DNA of 64,000 nucleotides from assembly GCA_946894095.1 (NCBI GenBank), contig OX335652.1, positions 6,843,001 to 6,907,000 on the forward strand, written 5' to 3'. Source of the DNA: Incurvaria masculella (Eukaryota > Arthropoda > Insecta > Lepidoptera > Incurvariidae). This document shows, piece by piece, positions 1 to 11,184 of the stretch (the stretch's first letter is position 1; each line of letters opens with the position of its first letter). Position numbers and translations under genes: made by a program. The notes under the pieces were generated by a model, which was given only the letters and a program-made list of their open reading frames with translations, searched no databases and had not been told where the DNA came from.

Positions 1-187
1 CGAAGCGATGTAGTTTATTGTTATGTGCGGCTGCGTTATGTATAACACAATGAGTTTACCAATAAAAAGTAAAGAGCGGTTGAGTGAAATACATGTTTTT
101 AAGGATTCCCGTTGATCGATTTATCTTCCTCAAAATATTTTTGAAAGGCCGATATGTATTAAGACTGCTACGGCATTATATTTAATG

Positions 188-939
188 TCATTTGTATTAT
201 TCTTATTTTTATTAAGTCTGTCTGTGGCGTTTTCACGCTTAAACCGGCTGAACCGACTATAATTATTTTTTGTACATACAGAGATAGTCTGGATTTTGCA
301 GCATATAGGCTACGGTTTGTTGCGAAAATTAAACTCCAACACTAAAAAAATATACGTGTTCTCTGTTTTAGCACAGTTATAATTCTGTGATTAATCGTAA
401 AGTATTTGTCATTAATATTAATGTATTACGGAAATTATCTATAAATGAGCCAAAAAAGTTAATTTTAAACAGTTATTTTAATCAATTGAACAGTACCGCT
501 TGGTAAAAATAACACGTGTGACAGATCAGATGATTTTGAAACGGTTATTTCAACTGATTGAACATTACGGGACAGTGATGTTAACAGAAATAACTGTACC
601 TTTTCACTAAATACAAGACAAAAGTAAAAATTTATAAAATATTAAAGATAGTAAACAGTTTTCACACAGTTAGGGAAACAAAAGAGAAAACACTTATGGC
701 ACACAGTTAAAAAACAATTAAAAGATACAGTAATATTTAATGTGTAAGGCTAACTATTTTCACTCAGTGAGATGGACTGATGCTACTTAGTTACCGTAAT
801 TACAAGATGGTTATTGTAAAGGAAATACAGTTAGATGGACTGATTATTAGTGAAGGGGGTGAAATAGGGGATGAAATTAGTACAGGGGACATCAGTCCAA
901 AAAGACATTGAGTCGAGCGGAGCCGGGTTCCCCAGCTAG
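188..939 (+). mobile_element. Helitron-like non-autonomous element, interrupted
   Basis: The 3' end is GAGCGGAGCCGGG...CAGCTAG followed by T (939/940), the CTRR-type terminus with a small GC hairpin expected of Helitrons. The 5' part (about 188-345) shares GTCTGTCTGT, GCGTTTTCACGC, TAGTCTGGA and GCGAAAATTAAACT with the intact copy at 62685-62945. The middle is occupied by another repeat. Confidence 0.6.
475..860 (+). repeat. Dispersed repeat with ACAGTTAGATxxACTGATT end, copy 1
   Basis: Shares AAACAGTTTTCACA, AGTTAGGGAAACAA, TTTAATGTGTAAGGC, TTTTCACTCAG and GGAAATACAGTTAGATGGAC with the copy at 33.2-33.7 kb. It sits inside a Helitron-like element (188-939). Confidence 0.6.
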
Positions 940-945
940 TAAGTA

Positions 946-1484
946 CATAAAAAAATACTGATGCTCCAATGCCAAAAAGGATAAAAATATGTGTGCAGTA
1001 AAGCCTAATGCTGCAATTTAATTACGTATTTTAGTTCACTCCATTTCGATGAGCTTAGTAACAACCTAATGAACAATTCGAGCTCCACACAAAACAACTA
1101 ATTAACATTTGCCAGGATTAATTTCAAACAGCTGCACTTACCGTACGCGGTGGCTCCATAGAATGCTTAGTAGGTATGCCATTTTGCTAGTTCATTTACC
1201 CGAGGAGTTTCCGCCGGGACGGTACATTTAATTTATTGCTCGGTCGAATGGAGATTCATATCGAATTTTGCGAAATTCGATTGACCAATCGCATTGAGTG
1301 GGTTACACAGAAGGGAAATTCGGCAGACATGATGTTAGGTCGAATAATAATGAATATTGGTTAGACTCCAGTCGACCGGGCCAGGCTATATTTCAAATTT
1401 GTCTATCCAACACAGCAAGGAATAAAAATTTTAAGAGAGAAACCATAGACTTTTATAGAGAAGAAGACGATATCAAGTACGTCG
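946..1484. other. No recognised feature
   Basis: AT-rich sequence after the Helitron end. Nothing supports a gene. Confidence 0.5.
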
Positions 1485-1580
1485 GCGGAAAGCAGTGGTT
1501 CCGTACCGCTGAATGCCGAGATGACTGGAGGAAATTGGAGAGGCGTATGACCAGCAGTGGACTTGCGTCCACACGCTGAC
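1485..1580 (+). pseudogene. Possible LINE 3' coding end
   Basis: GATGACTGGAGGAAATTGGA and GTATGACCAGCAGTGGACTT resemble the ...DWRKLExxYxQQWT... end of RTE-type LINE proteins, with a shifted frame. No tail is seen. Confidence 0.35.
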
Positions 1581-1621
1581 TGATAGACTCACTGACATAG
1601 GTTCGCAACCTATTAGGTTGC

Positions 1622-1867
1622 GACACGATTTGTGATATAATTATGAGGCAAAGCTCAAACATTTGCTAATTGTAAATGGCAACTTTTGGCAAGCATCCTC
1701 CCGATTATCTAATAAATATCAATAAACAATAATTGTTTTATTATATTAAATACACAAATCCTCAATGCCACCACAGCTATTGTTTGTAACTTCACATGTT
1801 TAAGGAGTTATAGCAGAAATCGCTATAAACGATAGTGGCGGCATCTAATTTGACACACACACTCCCT
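1622..1867 (-). mobile_element. TTAA-flanked miniature element B, half copy in inverse orientation
   Basis: The reverse complement of 1790-1867 matches the left end of element B (TAAGGGAGTGTGTG..., ATAGATGCCGCCAC-like, CTGCTATAACTCC). The inner part shares TTGAGGATTTGTG and CCTCATAATTATATCACAAA-like stretches with 28.7-29.0 kb. The other end is absent. Confidence 0.6.
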
Positions 1868-2574
1868 TATTACTATTTATCACTGTCAAATCGAGAGAGT
1901 CACTAAGTCCATTGTAATTGCTTTAGTACAAAGCCCAACCAAGTTAACAGTTTTTCACTGACGAATGAAGCGAGTCGTACTGAAACATGCTATTGAGAAG
2001 ATTGTTTGGTGGCGCGGCCGCATAAGCGTCGACCTGGTTTTTGTCACCGCAACATGGGTATCCCGCCGCAAAGCGAGCCGGCAATGGCGATTGGTATTCC
2101 ATTCGGCGCGTCGGAAGTCTGGGGAGTCCGAAGTCGCGGCAACAACTCCGCGTTGCGTGGCGAGAAACTAAATGTTTTATTGTTGATTCATTTAGCGGGG
2201 CGAGGGGGGGGGCCGTAATGAAGTAGGCACCGGCCGGCGGGAGTACGTTCTGAATGCCGGATCGTCTGGACTCAATCAGGCCGATTGAGGGCCAAGGCAC
2301 GGGGGATGTATTGGAAACATGCCGTGTTCGATGTCAGCATACTTCGAAGCTTATCTCGACCCTGGTAGATCTCCAAATCCTGGTATTATACCTAGATCCT
2401 TCGGGAATGCTGCGGATACCTTATTCCTCCCCATCCAACCTATACCCGAAGCATCAGCCGCAGATAATCAAAGCACCCCCTTGTGGTCGACATTAAGATT
2501 TTGAGAATGAACTGTTTCTCAAACATTTTTTTCTGTCGTATCGCCATGGAACTTTCTGCCGGCGGGTGTCATTT
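1868..2574. other. GC-rich patch, no recognised gene
   Basis: 2000-2480 is GC-rich with several overlapping short ORFs on both strands. None resembles a known protein and no splice pattern stands out. Confidence 0.4.
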
Positions 2575-2700
2575 TTCAAACCGATAACCAGGGATTCTTC
2601 AAAGTAACTCAAACAAGCTCGATCGCTCAGCGATAGTCCGCAAATACGCTGGTATAATGCCTCGCTGAGTGTGGTTTCGCGAGGTGAGGTGGACCTTTGG
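2575..2700 (+). repeat. Dispersed repeat with GCGATAGTCCG...CCTCGCTGAG, copy 1
   Basis: GCTCAGCGATAGTCCGCAAA, TACGCTGGTATAATGCCTCG, CTGAGTGTGGTTTCGCGAGG. The second copy, in inverse orientation, is at 62035-62160. Family unknown. Confidence 0.6.
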
Positions 2701-2929
2701 TCTTTCAGCACAGCCACCCATAACTGGTTTTCATAAAAAATTGATAGGCTTATATTGTGACAGTTGCTATGGTATTATTAATCCATGGCACCATATTGTA
2801 GAAACATACAGAGTGTATGAGGGGGGTATGATCCAAACTTTAACCAGGTATTCTTAGTGATATTTGTAGCAAAAATGGTAGATAACATTTCCGTCCTCTC
2901 CGTAGAAAAAGTGTGAAAACGAAGAAATA

Positions 2930-3046
2930 GCGTAGACGGGCGATGCGACGCGGTAGATCGGGGGCCGAGGGCTCATTTAACCGGGCTCCGTTTGGGTGAT
3001 TGTCCAAGACGATATTACCCAGAGCGGAGCTGGGAACCACAGCTAG
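2930..3046 (+). mobile_element. Helitron-like 3' end, diverged
   Basis: CCCAGAGCGGAGCTGGGAAC then CACAGCTAG followed by T at 3047 matches the family terminus with several changes. The upstream limit is uncertain. Confidence 0.4.
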
Positions 3047-3187
3047 TTTTTAATAAAAATGCATATGCAGGGGCACTAAACAAGGGCGCGTGAGCACCCC
3101 TGTATAGCCTGGAGCGCACCGCCTCGCCCAGCGAGCATGGAAAGACGGAAGTAGCAACCGAAACCGAAGTTTGTATAGGGGCTGCGT

Positions 3188-3610
3188 AGCCACTTTTACA
3201 TCGAACATCTCGTGGTGTAGGGGATCGAGGACTTGTTTTTTATGCGAGAGGTCTGGGTTCCTCGCCCCGGTCATGCACTTTATTTATTTTTCTGAGATGG
3301 ATAAGTGCACTTCGTTACGAATGCGAGCTGTTCCATGGTTTGGAACCCATGCAAAACTGTAGGTCCACTTACTAGTCCACTTATTAGGTGGTAGGGTTAA
3401 ACCCGCCCGGGTTGTATCACTGCATTCGATGAAACGATCGTTGAAGCAGCAATGAAAAATTGTCTGTGTTTTCCATTCAGTTCAATGTAGCCGTGCTCAT
3501 AAATGGAAAGTCCTGGCACTTCATTCCTTCGGAGATGTGGTGTATTGGGTTAAAATCATGACGGTAGTTGTGTGGTATTAGCCATTCATGTCAGGTTACA
3601 TAAAAAAAAA
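3188..3610 (+). repeat. tRNA-headed SINE-like family, near full-length copy
   Basis: The head has GAGGTCTGGGTTCCTCGCCC (box B-like). The body runs GATAAGTGCACTTCGTTACG, AATGCGAGCTGTTCCATGG, AGGTGGTAGGGTTAAACCCG, CAGTTCAATGTAGCCGTGCT, AGTCCTGGCA, and GTGGTATTAGCCATTCATG to CATAAAAAAA. The same order of blocks recurs in about ten places in this window. Confidence 0.6.
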
Positions 3611-3686
3611 GCAAAGCGCCGGTGATTGTATAACTTTACTACTGATTTTCTCGACGACAGGTAAGAACAGTAAGGATGACATTTAT

Positions 3687-3810
3687 GTAGTGCACTGAAC
3701 ATTCGATGTTGCGCGCCCCGAATTTGCAAGCCAACCAACTACACTTAAACGTTTGATACACTGCTGCAATACGAATGAGTTTCGATCGCTACTCCGGTAC
3801 CTCCACGCTC
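3687..3810 (+). repeat. Dispersed repeat with GCAACGAACATTCGATG, copy 1
   Basis: GTGCACTGAACATTCGATGT, TGCGCGCCCCGAAT, and ACGAATGAGTTTCGATCGC shared with 43762-43915. Five copies are seen in total. Confidence 0.6.
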
Positions 3811-5026
3811 GTTGGCCCCGCCTCGGTATTACCGCGTGTAGATTATTCATATCTGATTAGATCCGTGGGAGAGGGAAATTCTAAATGCATGTCATTTCGC
3901 CGCCGGCTCGGCGACGAAATGTTACGAGATGTTAGCGCGCATGTTTATTCAGTTATATCTAATACGGTTAAAGCCCGATGTTGGTTAAAGTCCAAAATTA
4001 TTTTTTCCTTGAATTTAATTTGATTTCTGCACTTATACTCATGTTGAGTGCACGAATTAAGACTCGATGCCATGAAAAAACAAATTATCTTTAAAAAAAA
4101 TTTAAAAAAACATATCGATTAAACGTTTTGTCAGGCAACTGCTATTAAGTAGAATGTGGCGGCATGGTGGCGTCTACATCCACGACAGGGGGGCAGCGAC
4201 GACCCCGACGGGAAACAGCCGCGTGCTGTATGCACCGTGAATCCTATTGGGTGTGTTCTTACACCTACATAGGACCACAGGCGCCGGTGGTGCTGAAGCG
4301 CAGACATCAGCCTGGCGACGGAGCGAAGAGCCGTGATGTCGCCCCCGGATTGACGTCATCGCAGGCGGCGGCACAGGCGATACTTCCTCGTTTTCTTCAG
4401 CATGGTAGTGGGACAAACAGCTGGAGCGCCTCCGCTCGCAAGCAGCAATGTCTCGCGGTGGAGGCGACCGAAGGCTTACGTGTTCCTACATTTGGGGTCA
4501 CCACTTTAGCGGAATGAAATGTCGACTCGCTAGGCCGGATTGAAACGCGTGCGTACTGGTAGAAAGGCGTATATTCACTAAATAATTTCGCGCGTCGCAG
4601 CGCGCGTGGACTGAGGCGGGAGTAAACACCTATATATGTGTGTGTGCGGTATGCTTACAAAGCATGCCGCCACATGAACATATTCGATAAATAAAAAAAC
4701 TTTTGGGAAATTCTCGCTATATCTTCAGCGCCATTATCTGAAAAGTTCAATATAAATGAAGATGAATGACTTAATGTGTTGATAAGCGCAAAACTAGAAA
4801 ACGGCTGTACCAATTCGGCTAATTATTTTCTAACGTTCGTCGAGGTCCGAGGAAGTTTATTTAGTGGATGCTTCCTAACTAGGAATAAGTAGAGATAAGT
4901 ATCTATGCTAATAATACATCTGTAAGTGGTGTTCATGGAGTAAGTTGTTTTGTTTTCTAAGATACTTCGTTTGTAGACTTTATGTATGATACTAAGACTA
5001 AATTAATGATTTTTAGAAATCAGTTC
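3811..5026. other. No recognised gene
   Basis: 4160-4520 is GC-rich, with open frames on both strands (117 codons plus, 80 codons minus). Neither matches a family I know. The rest is AT-rich. Confidence 0.4.
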
Positions 5027-5061
5027 TGTATGTATGTATGTATGTATGTATGTATGTATGT
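5027..5061 (+). repeat. (TATG)n microsatellite
   Basis: About nine uninterrupted copies of TATG. Confidence 0.95.
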
Positions 5062-6072
5062 TCCTCCATTACTCTTAAATCGATCATCCGGATTTTAAGA
5101 AACTTACTACACATATATGTAAATACACGGGACACAGGATAGGCTACTAAATTCAGTTCCGCTTACGTTAAGATGTAGCTGTCATACAAACCAAAATACC
5201 CCGAGGCGGCGGCTTGGGGGGTAATCACTGTCTGCCTTTATTTCTTCGTTTACTTCTTCTAAGCTACGCAACGGACTTTTTGATATGGTTTTCATTAATA
5301 TAAGGAGCAATCAACGAGCAAGTATTGCGTATGTATTTTTTAAATATTTAATGCAAACCTTAAGAGAACAAAATATTTAAAAAAAGGATCGCCTTCAAAA
5401 AACCGGAACTAAAAAGAAAAAAAAAATAATTGGTTACTTTTAATTAATGTACGAAAGCTATTTTAATTCTAACTAATTATGTACAATTTCTTAAGTTTTA
5501 ATCATCTTTTGAAGTCGGTGCCTAGGGTAGACGTTCTGTAAGTGGTTAGATTAATATAGTAGTAGTAGTAAGTAGGTAGCTTCTTACATTTACCTACTTA
5601 AACAAAACATAAAAATAAAAATTTAATAAACAATCAGGTCGGAAAAACGTATGTAAATAGATATTTAGGCAAGTACTTTGTAATTTAAATATGCCTTATA
5701 CTTAAATTAAATACCTAACACAGTAAAAACAAAATATTTACAAGAAAACCCTACAAACTAAACAAACAAACCAATATGAAAACAACAACCACTTATATGG
5801 TAAATATTTAGGTAGGTGTAGCTTGTACTTTTATTTATACCTAAATACCTACAGAACACTAAACAAAATATTACAAATATAAAAAAGAATAGAAAACAAT
5901 AGGTAGCGACTTTGAGGTGTCTGCTCTCAACTACATATCCCACCAATTTCGGCAGAAATCGTCTCGTTTAGACAACGATCTCATAGGAAGTACCAATCAA
6001 CACAGAGCAGCGGTCCTTTTTTATTTAAAAATATTTTATTTATTGCTTTTTAGTGGTGGCGTAACTTTTTGA
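5062..6072. other. AT-rich sequence, no gene
   Basis: Contains TACCTA and AAATATTT-rich stretches and a GAAGTCGGT block at about 5511. No coding region. Confidence 0.5.
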
Positions 6073-6135
6073 CTCAAGGTGGGCGAGCCGTCCTGCTCAA
6101 CTTCACATACAAAGTGGAAAGAAGATCATGCGCAC
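6073..6135 (+). mobile_element. TTAA-flanked miniature element A, left-end fragment
   Basis: About 60 bp resembling the left end of the family (CAAGGTGGGCGAGCCG..., then GGAAAGAAGATCATGCGC). The rest of the element is missing. Confidence 0.5.
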
Positions 6136-6261
6136 CTGACTATCCCATTCGAACCCTCTAAACTGTTACCAAACCCTACAATGAACGAGCATTAGCAGAA
6201 ATGAAACCATTGAGAAATCTCATTTCTGACGAACGGTAGACCAGTACCTATCTGGATTCAT

Positions 6262-6371
6262 GAGTTCACGGTTCATGAGATAGAGTGCTGTGACAGACGA
6301 ACGGACGGACAGACAGCGGAAGCTTAGTAATAGGGTTCCGTTGGTACCCTTTGGGAACGGAACCCTAAAAA
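6262..6371 (+). repeat. GGTTCCG-family element, 3' fragment
   Basis: GTTCATGAGATAGAGTGCTG, a GACGG tandem, GCTTAGTAATAGGGTTCCGT and GGAACGGAACCCTAAAAA. The 5' CCGGCCAAG part is missing. Confidence 0.7.
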
Positions 6372-7061
6372 GACAAAACAACGAATGACCGGAACCGCTG
6401 AGCTTCTGAATTTCTCATCCTTCCATCGTTCCAGATAGTCTGTTTCTTGCGTAAGTTTAAGTTGTATGAAAATGTGGACATATCGGCCTCGCTTATCCCT
6501 CCCTAACAGTTGAACTTTGCAAAATCCGTTGTGAGCGAGCCTTTTCGTGGTACAAGAAATCACTGAAAATTTTAAGTTTCCAGGATAATTGGTTTCAGAG
6601 ATCTCAACAAATGAGTGGTTTTCACCTAAATGTGTTCATTTTGACCTGTTTTACCCCCCTAATAGTATAATTTCCAAAAATATTTTCTTCTTAAGCATTC
6701 CCATCTAAAACAAAACCTACTCTGACATTTCTGGGTTCAGCGGCTCTAGAGATAGAAATGTTGTACAATTTGCCCTCTTTTACCCCCCTTGAATACCCCC
6801 AACCGTTGAAGTAAAAAAAACCTCGCATACTGAGCAATCTCACCCGAAAAGAAAGCTACTGTAAGTAAAAAATCAAATTTCTGGGTTCGCGGGCTTAAGA
6901 AATTCGATGTTTTTTATAGTTAAGTACCAAACTATTGAACCGATTTTGATAAAAAAATGGGACCAACTAGAAAGTATACCCTTTCGAACAAAAAAGAATT
7001 TTCCAAATCGGTCCAGGGGTCTTCGAGTAATCGGTGAACATACATACAAAAAATGATTCCT

Positions 7062-7158
7062 ACGAATTGATAACCTCCTCCTTTTTTTGAAGTCGGTTAA
7101 TAAAAAAAAAAATCCGACGAATTGATAACCTCCTCCTTTTTTTAAGTCGGTTAAAAAT
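7062..7158 (-). repeat. GAAGTCGGTTAA repeat end, tandem pair
   Basis: ACGAATTGATAACCTCCTCC, then TTTTTTTGAAGTCGGTTAA, occurs twice in a row with a poly-A spacer. Single ends also occur at 21247-21274 and 56573-56618. It is a known very common block in moth genomes. The upstream 6590-7060 sequence (CCCCCCTT and TACCCCC runs, ACCAACTAGAAAGTATACCC) probably belongs to the same element. Confidence 0.6.
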
Positions 7159-7559
7159 GAAAACTATGTAATCGAAAATTGTAGGTGTTAAAAAGGCCTA
7201 CAGAAAGTTCCACGATATTATGTAGAGCGATAACTTCGAACCACTCGCCCGATTTATTTGCGTATTTTATCAACGTATAGCAACTCTGGGCGCAGTCAGT
7301 TTCCGGATGGGTTACCGTTTTCGATGTTGAAGGTGGCTGTGGTTCGTATTCCTCATAAAACTTTGTAAAAGTAAGGAAGGTGGTAGGGTTAGTCCCGCCT
7401 TTGTTGGTTTTGTATCAATTTCTATGTAGCAGTGCCAGTGCAGTAAGGGTCTGGCGGCACATGCTTTTAAAACTCGCTCCCAAATGTTTACGAAGCTCTA
7501 AATGGGAATATGTCGATGTTTATCATTAAATCATGCCATATCGGTTCAAAAGATTTTGA

Positions 7560-7683
7560 TTAAATTTGGTAGATGGGTACTTAGTCTTGGACCGGCCTTT
7601 TGGTGGGTTACTTTTTATCATAATTCAGACCGAAATCAATCCAACACGACATTGACCCGAGCGGAGCCGGGTACCGCAGCTAG
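7560..7683 (+). mobile_element. Helitron-like 3' end
   Basis: Ends TTGACCCGAGCGGAGCCGGG then TACCGCAGCTAG followed by T at 7684. The 5' boundary was not located; 7560 is approximate. Confidence 0.55.
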
Positions 7684-7684
7684 T

Positions 7685-7808
7685 ATGTTATATGAGTTCC
7701 CCATTCAAAATATCACCCCTTTTGAGTTTAATTTTCACCGCAAAAGGTAGCCAGTGAAAACGCAACAGACCGACAGAATAACCTTAGAATTCATAATATT
7801 AGTATGGA
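7685..7808 (-). mobile_element. Helitron-like 5' end, truncated, tail-to-tail with the preceding copy
   Basis: On the minus strand it starts TCCATACTAATATTATGAAT and reads CTGTCGGTCTGTTGCGTTTT, then CGGTGAAAATTAAACTC and ACTCATATAACATA. It stops where the opposite copy's CTAGT end begins. Confidence 0.55.
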
Positions 7809-8719
7809 CAGAATGGATTATATTAGAACCAAAATTAATGCAGACAAAATGCATTTATTTTTGCAAGAGTATACTATAGTTTTGACATATTATAACTACA
7901 AATAAATTTCTGTAAATAACTCAGAAACTTGTTATCAGAATGTTTCCCTGCTACAATTACCAGAACGGCAAACAGCTTTTCTTTACTGCAGAAACATGTC
8001 GGCTTGGAGAACTACAGTAGCTATATTGTATTTCAAAATGGGATCTAAAAGCAACCCAAAAAAATTTTATTGTATATTTTAATCCGGAAATTAAAATGGC
8101 ATGTAAAAGAAAGGAACGATTTTCTTTAACTTAACTGCAGCTAAAGTTTTTTGTGTCAAACACAGATGTTTTTTTATTCCTCATACTTCTTAACCCTTCT
8201 GTTTATGATATTTATACTACATACATATCTTTCCAGCAATTGTAGCAACAAATATTGATTGAATATGTTTTGTTCTTGAATATATAAAAACCCTTAATAG
8301 CATAGTAAAGGAATACACTGAGATTTAAATGAGGAAAATATAGCCAGGCAACATCTAAAATTCCGAGAACAAAGCTGAATGCAGCGAAACGGGCGTACAT
8401 TATTTGAAACAATAGGAAAATTCAGCTGAAATGTGGTTGACCCACGCGCCCCACCCAACTCCCTTCAGCCCCACCGCGCCGTCCACAACGAGCAAGGTAG
8501 GACTGAAGTGGCGACAGACACTTATCTGTATCCGGAAACTGTATAGCCATGTATTAGTGATATTTCCTAGCGTACGCAATATGCCGCGCTTAACATAAAA
8601 AAACATGAAAAAAACTTAAAACGGATAGGATAAGAAGTTTTATAATCTAAAGATTTATTTGCAAAAAAAAAATATATAAAAAATATATTCTGTGTTAAGT
8701 AATTATTTTAATAGTTTAG
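7809..8719. other. AT-rich sequence with a GC patch
   Basis: 8436-8520 (CCCACGCGCCCCACCCAACT, GCAAGGTAGGACTGAAGTGG) vaguely resembles the patch at 3075-3150 and may be a repeat. No gene seen. Confidence 0.35.
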
Positions 8720-9268
8720 TTTAGTTCATTTATCCCGTTCAACTCCCCATACAAACGGGGAAAGAAGATCACGCCCATATTTCTCGTCAGAGATCCAAAA
8801 TGTTGCTCAAAATAGCTTTATTTGATCGAACTAGATGTTTGATGACCATTGGCATTGTAAAATTGTGTTTGGTTTCTAAGTTATAAGGTCCGAAAGTTCG
8901 CATTTTTCGCGCGTTTTATACAAAAACTTTGGAGGTAGATTACGCAATGATAAATTAAGAATATCTTAAAAAGATTAGTCATTAGACATAGCTTATTTAA
9001 TCAAGATTTATAATCTATTTGGTTTTTGTTCGATTTTTGACTACAGCGGTCGTGGTTTACTTTTAGCTATAAGTCGTTTGTAATTAAAATTTTCGTAAAT
9101 CTTATCAAATCATACCCTATGCACATTCTCTTTTTTGTGTAAATGTTGCATCTTCCACATCACGGAGCCGGTCCTTTTCTTTGAAAGAGAGAAGGTCCCA
9201 GAGCGCAACAGCACGGTTTTGTACCGTGCCCGCGAATGAGTTAGTCCCGCCGGGTTGGGCCACCTTAA
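8720..9268. mobile_element. TTAA-flanked miniature element A, copy 1 (left end eroded)
   Basis: Same interior as copies 2 and 3. The right end CGGGTTGGGCCACC-TTAA is intact at 9251-9268. The left end has diverged (TTTA, then about 16 bp unlike the consensus) before resuming with CAACTCCCCATACAAACGGG. Confidence 0.8.
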
Positions 9269-9962
9269 TATGTCCAATATTATATATTTTTTTATAAATT
9301 AAAAAAATTTCGAAATATTTTTCTTAAGTATTTTAAATTGATTGTTTAATCTATAACATATTTTTTTTATTGAATACCTTCATTTTCCTAAACGTACGTT
9401 AATATTTTAATTTGAATGCTAATAATTTATACAACTATATCACCTGTGTACAAACTTTGAAGATTTGATGTAATCGTACGAAACAAAAAAAACACAAATA
9501 AACTACTTGAATCTTGAATCTTTGAACTGCACTGGTGGCAGCGGCGGACTTACACATTTGCCGCCAGTAGGCTATCCAAATTTTGCCGCCCCTACAGACC
9601 TCTACAATTCGATACCCTAGTTCAGAATCATATTAATTCTTTGATTAAATTAAATCTTTTAATTTTTTTATTTTTGCACTATCGTTCTAATTACACAACC
9701 TCTTTCCTCTAATAAATATGATTGTAAACTAGGAGATCGATGAGTTAGTTCCTAGAATATTTTTACATTTGGGTAAATTTCTAAGCTAATAATGCTCAAA
9801 TACTAATGCATAGAAATAAAAATGCGCAAATACTACTTACACAATAATATTTCATTCGGTAAACGTAATAAAACATTTTCTTTATTGCGCTTCTTCCAAC
9901 TTAACAATGTGCATTTAATTAACAAATGCATTTTGCGCGATTTTCTATTCGCAAAATCATCC

Positions 9963-10110
9963 TTATATTGTCATTCGTTCTGACTCTATCCATAAAAGAG
10001 CTAAAGATTTTAGCTTTTCTTGGCTTAAGGTAGATCTTTGATAATTGTTCACGCGTTTTAAGCTTCTCTTACCCGAAAAAAATGTAGCTGGTGTACATAG
10101 AGTCATGTAA
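9963..10110 (-). pseudogene. hAT transposase remnant, C-terminal dimerisation region
   Basis: Minus-strand peptide PATFFSGKRSLKRV, then RSTLSQEKLKSLALLWIE, matches the hAT C-terminal dimerisation domain (family pattern: AsaERSFSkLK...lRStMsqeRLssLalLsIE). It lies in the 3' part of the hAT element. The surrounding frames are interrupted, so it is a relic. Confidence 0.75.
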
Positions 10111-10995
10111 ACCGCTTTATTCAAGTTTGAATTATTTTTTTCCAAATTCTGTTTTCGTAGGAACAAAGACAGACTTTTCAGTGATCCAGAATCTAGTTTT
10201 ACCAAATTCTTTCAGAAGAAAGGTAGCATTGAAAACTAAGTCAGTCTCTGAATTAGTAGAAAGATTTTTTTCTAATAAAAGAGCTGTTTCCGGAAGGTTT
10301 GATGATGAAAATGCACTCATTTTGGTCGGTAATTAAAACTTTTATTGAAACTGTTGAAGGCCTCCTGCCATTTTTATAATTCGCATGAGAGTCTATCTAT
10401 GAGGACGAGAAATGTGTTAACCTTGAAGTTATCACTTTCATTCATTCTCATTTCTTCATCGGGTGTTTCATCTTATATTTTTTCCCTTCTCGGAATTATA
10501 ATTCCATATAAATATAATCCTTCGACATTATTAATTCAATAGCCTTTTCTTTTAAAACTAATTTTTTCACGTCCAGCTGCACAACATTTACAGACAGATA
10601 GATTCGTAAATATTGACAACAGTGATCAAATATACGATAAAGCATGAATTTAAATTTTCATTTTGTTTATTTCTTTAAAAAAAATCACAAAATAGCAATT
10701 ACTTTCAGTTTTTATAAATTTAAAAGTATATTTCGGCTTCGTTTCGGGTTAGAGGTTTTTCGGTACAATCATACTTGATTTATTCCAAAGTTTTAACGAC
10801 TTGGTGCCAATAATCTCTCATACTTCTGTATGCGTCCTCTCTAGTTGACCAACGTTACAAATGTACTCTCTTTAGCGTGCCAGATTTGAGTCAAAAAATG
10901 TTACCCCGTTGTGTCGAACTTACAAAAAAAAACCTAGTTTATTTTTACGCAACATGAAGCGTGCACTGTGCATGATTCAGCAGCCGCAGATACTA

Positions 10996-11184
10996 CTAGA
11001 GCAAAGATCGAAATAAAAAGCAAAAGAGGCTTGGCTTTGTAATTATAGCCTGTAAGCCATTATACACACCAGACATTTTCGCGGCATTATCATATGATGG
11101 TCCACGACAGTCTTTCATATTTATGCTCAGTGTTTTGAGCTCCGAAATAATAGCAGAAAACATTTCTTCAGTTTTAGCACCCAC
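10996..11184 (-). pseudogene. hAT transposase remnant, central region
   Basis: Minus-strand peptide with GPSYDNAAKMSGVYNGLQAI, which matches the conserved GQSYDNaanMSGkYnGvQA segment of the DDE core in ZMYM-like hAT transposases. Its position, upstream of the C-terminal remnant, fits one decayed gene running right to left. Confidence 0.75.

Noticed and set aside
4164..4517. 117-codon GC-rich ORF considered as a host exon
   Set aside because: No recognisable domain, low-complexity basic composition, and an open frame on the other strand too. No convincing splice sites.
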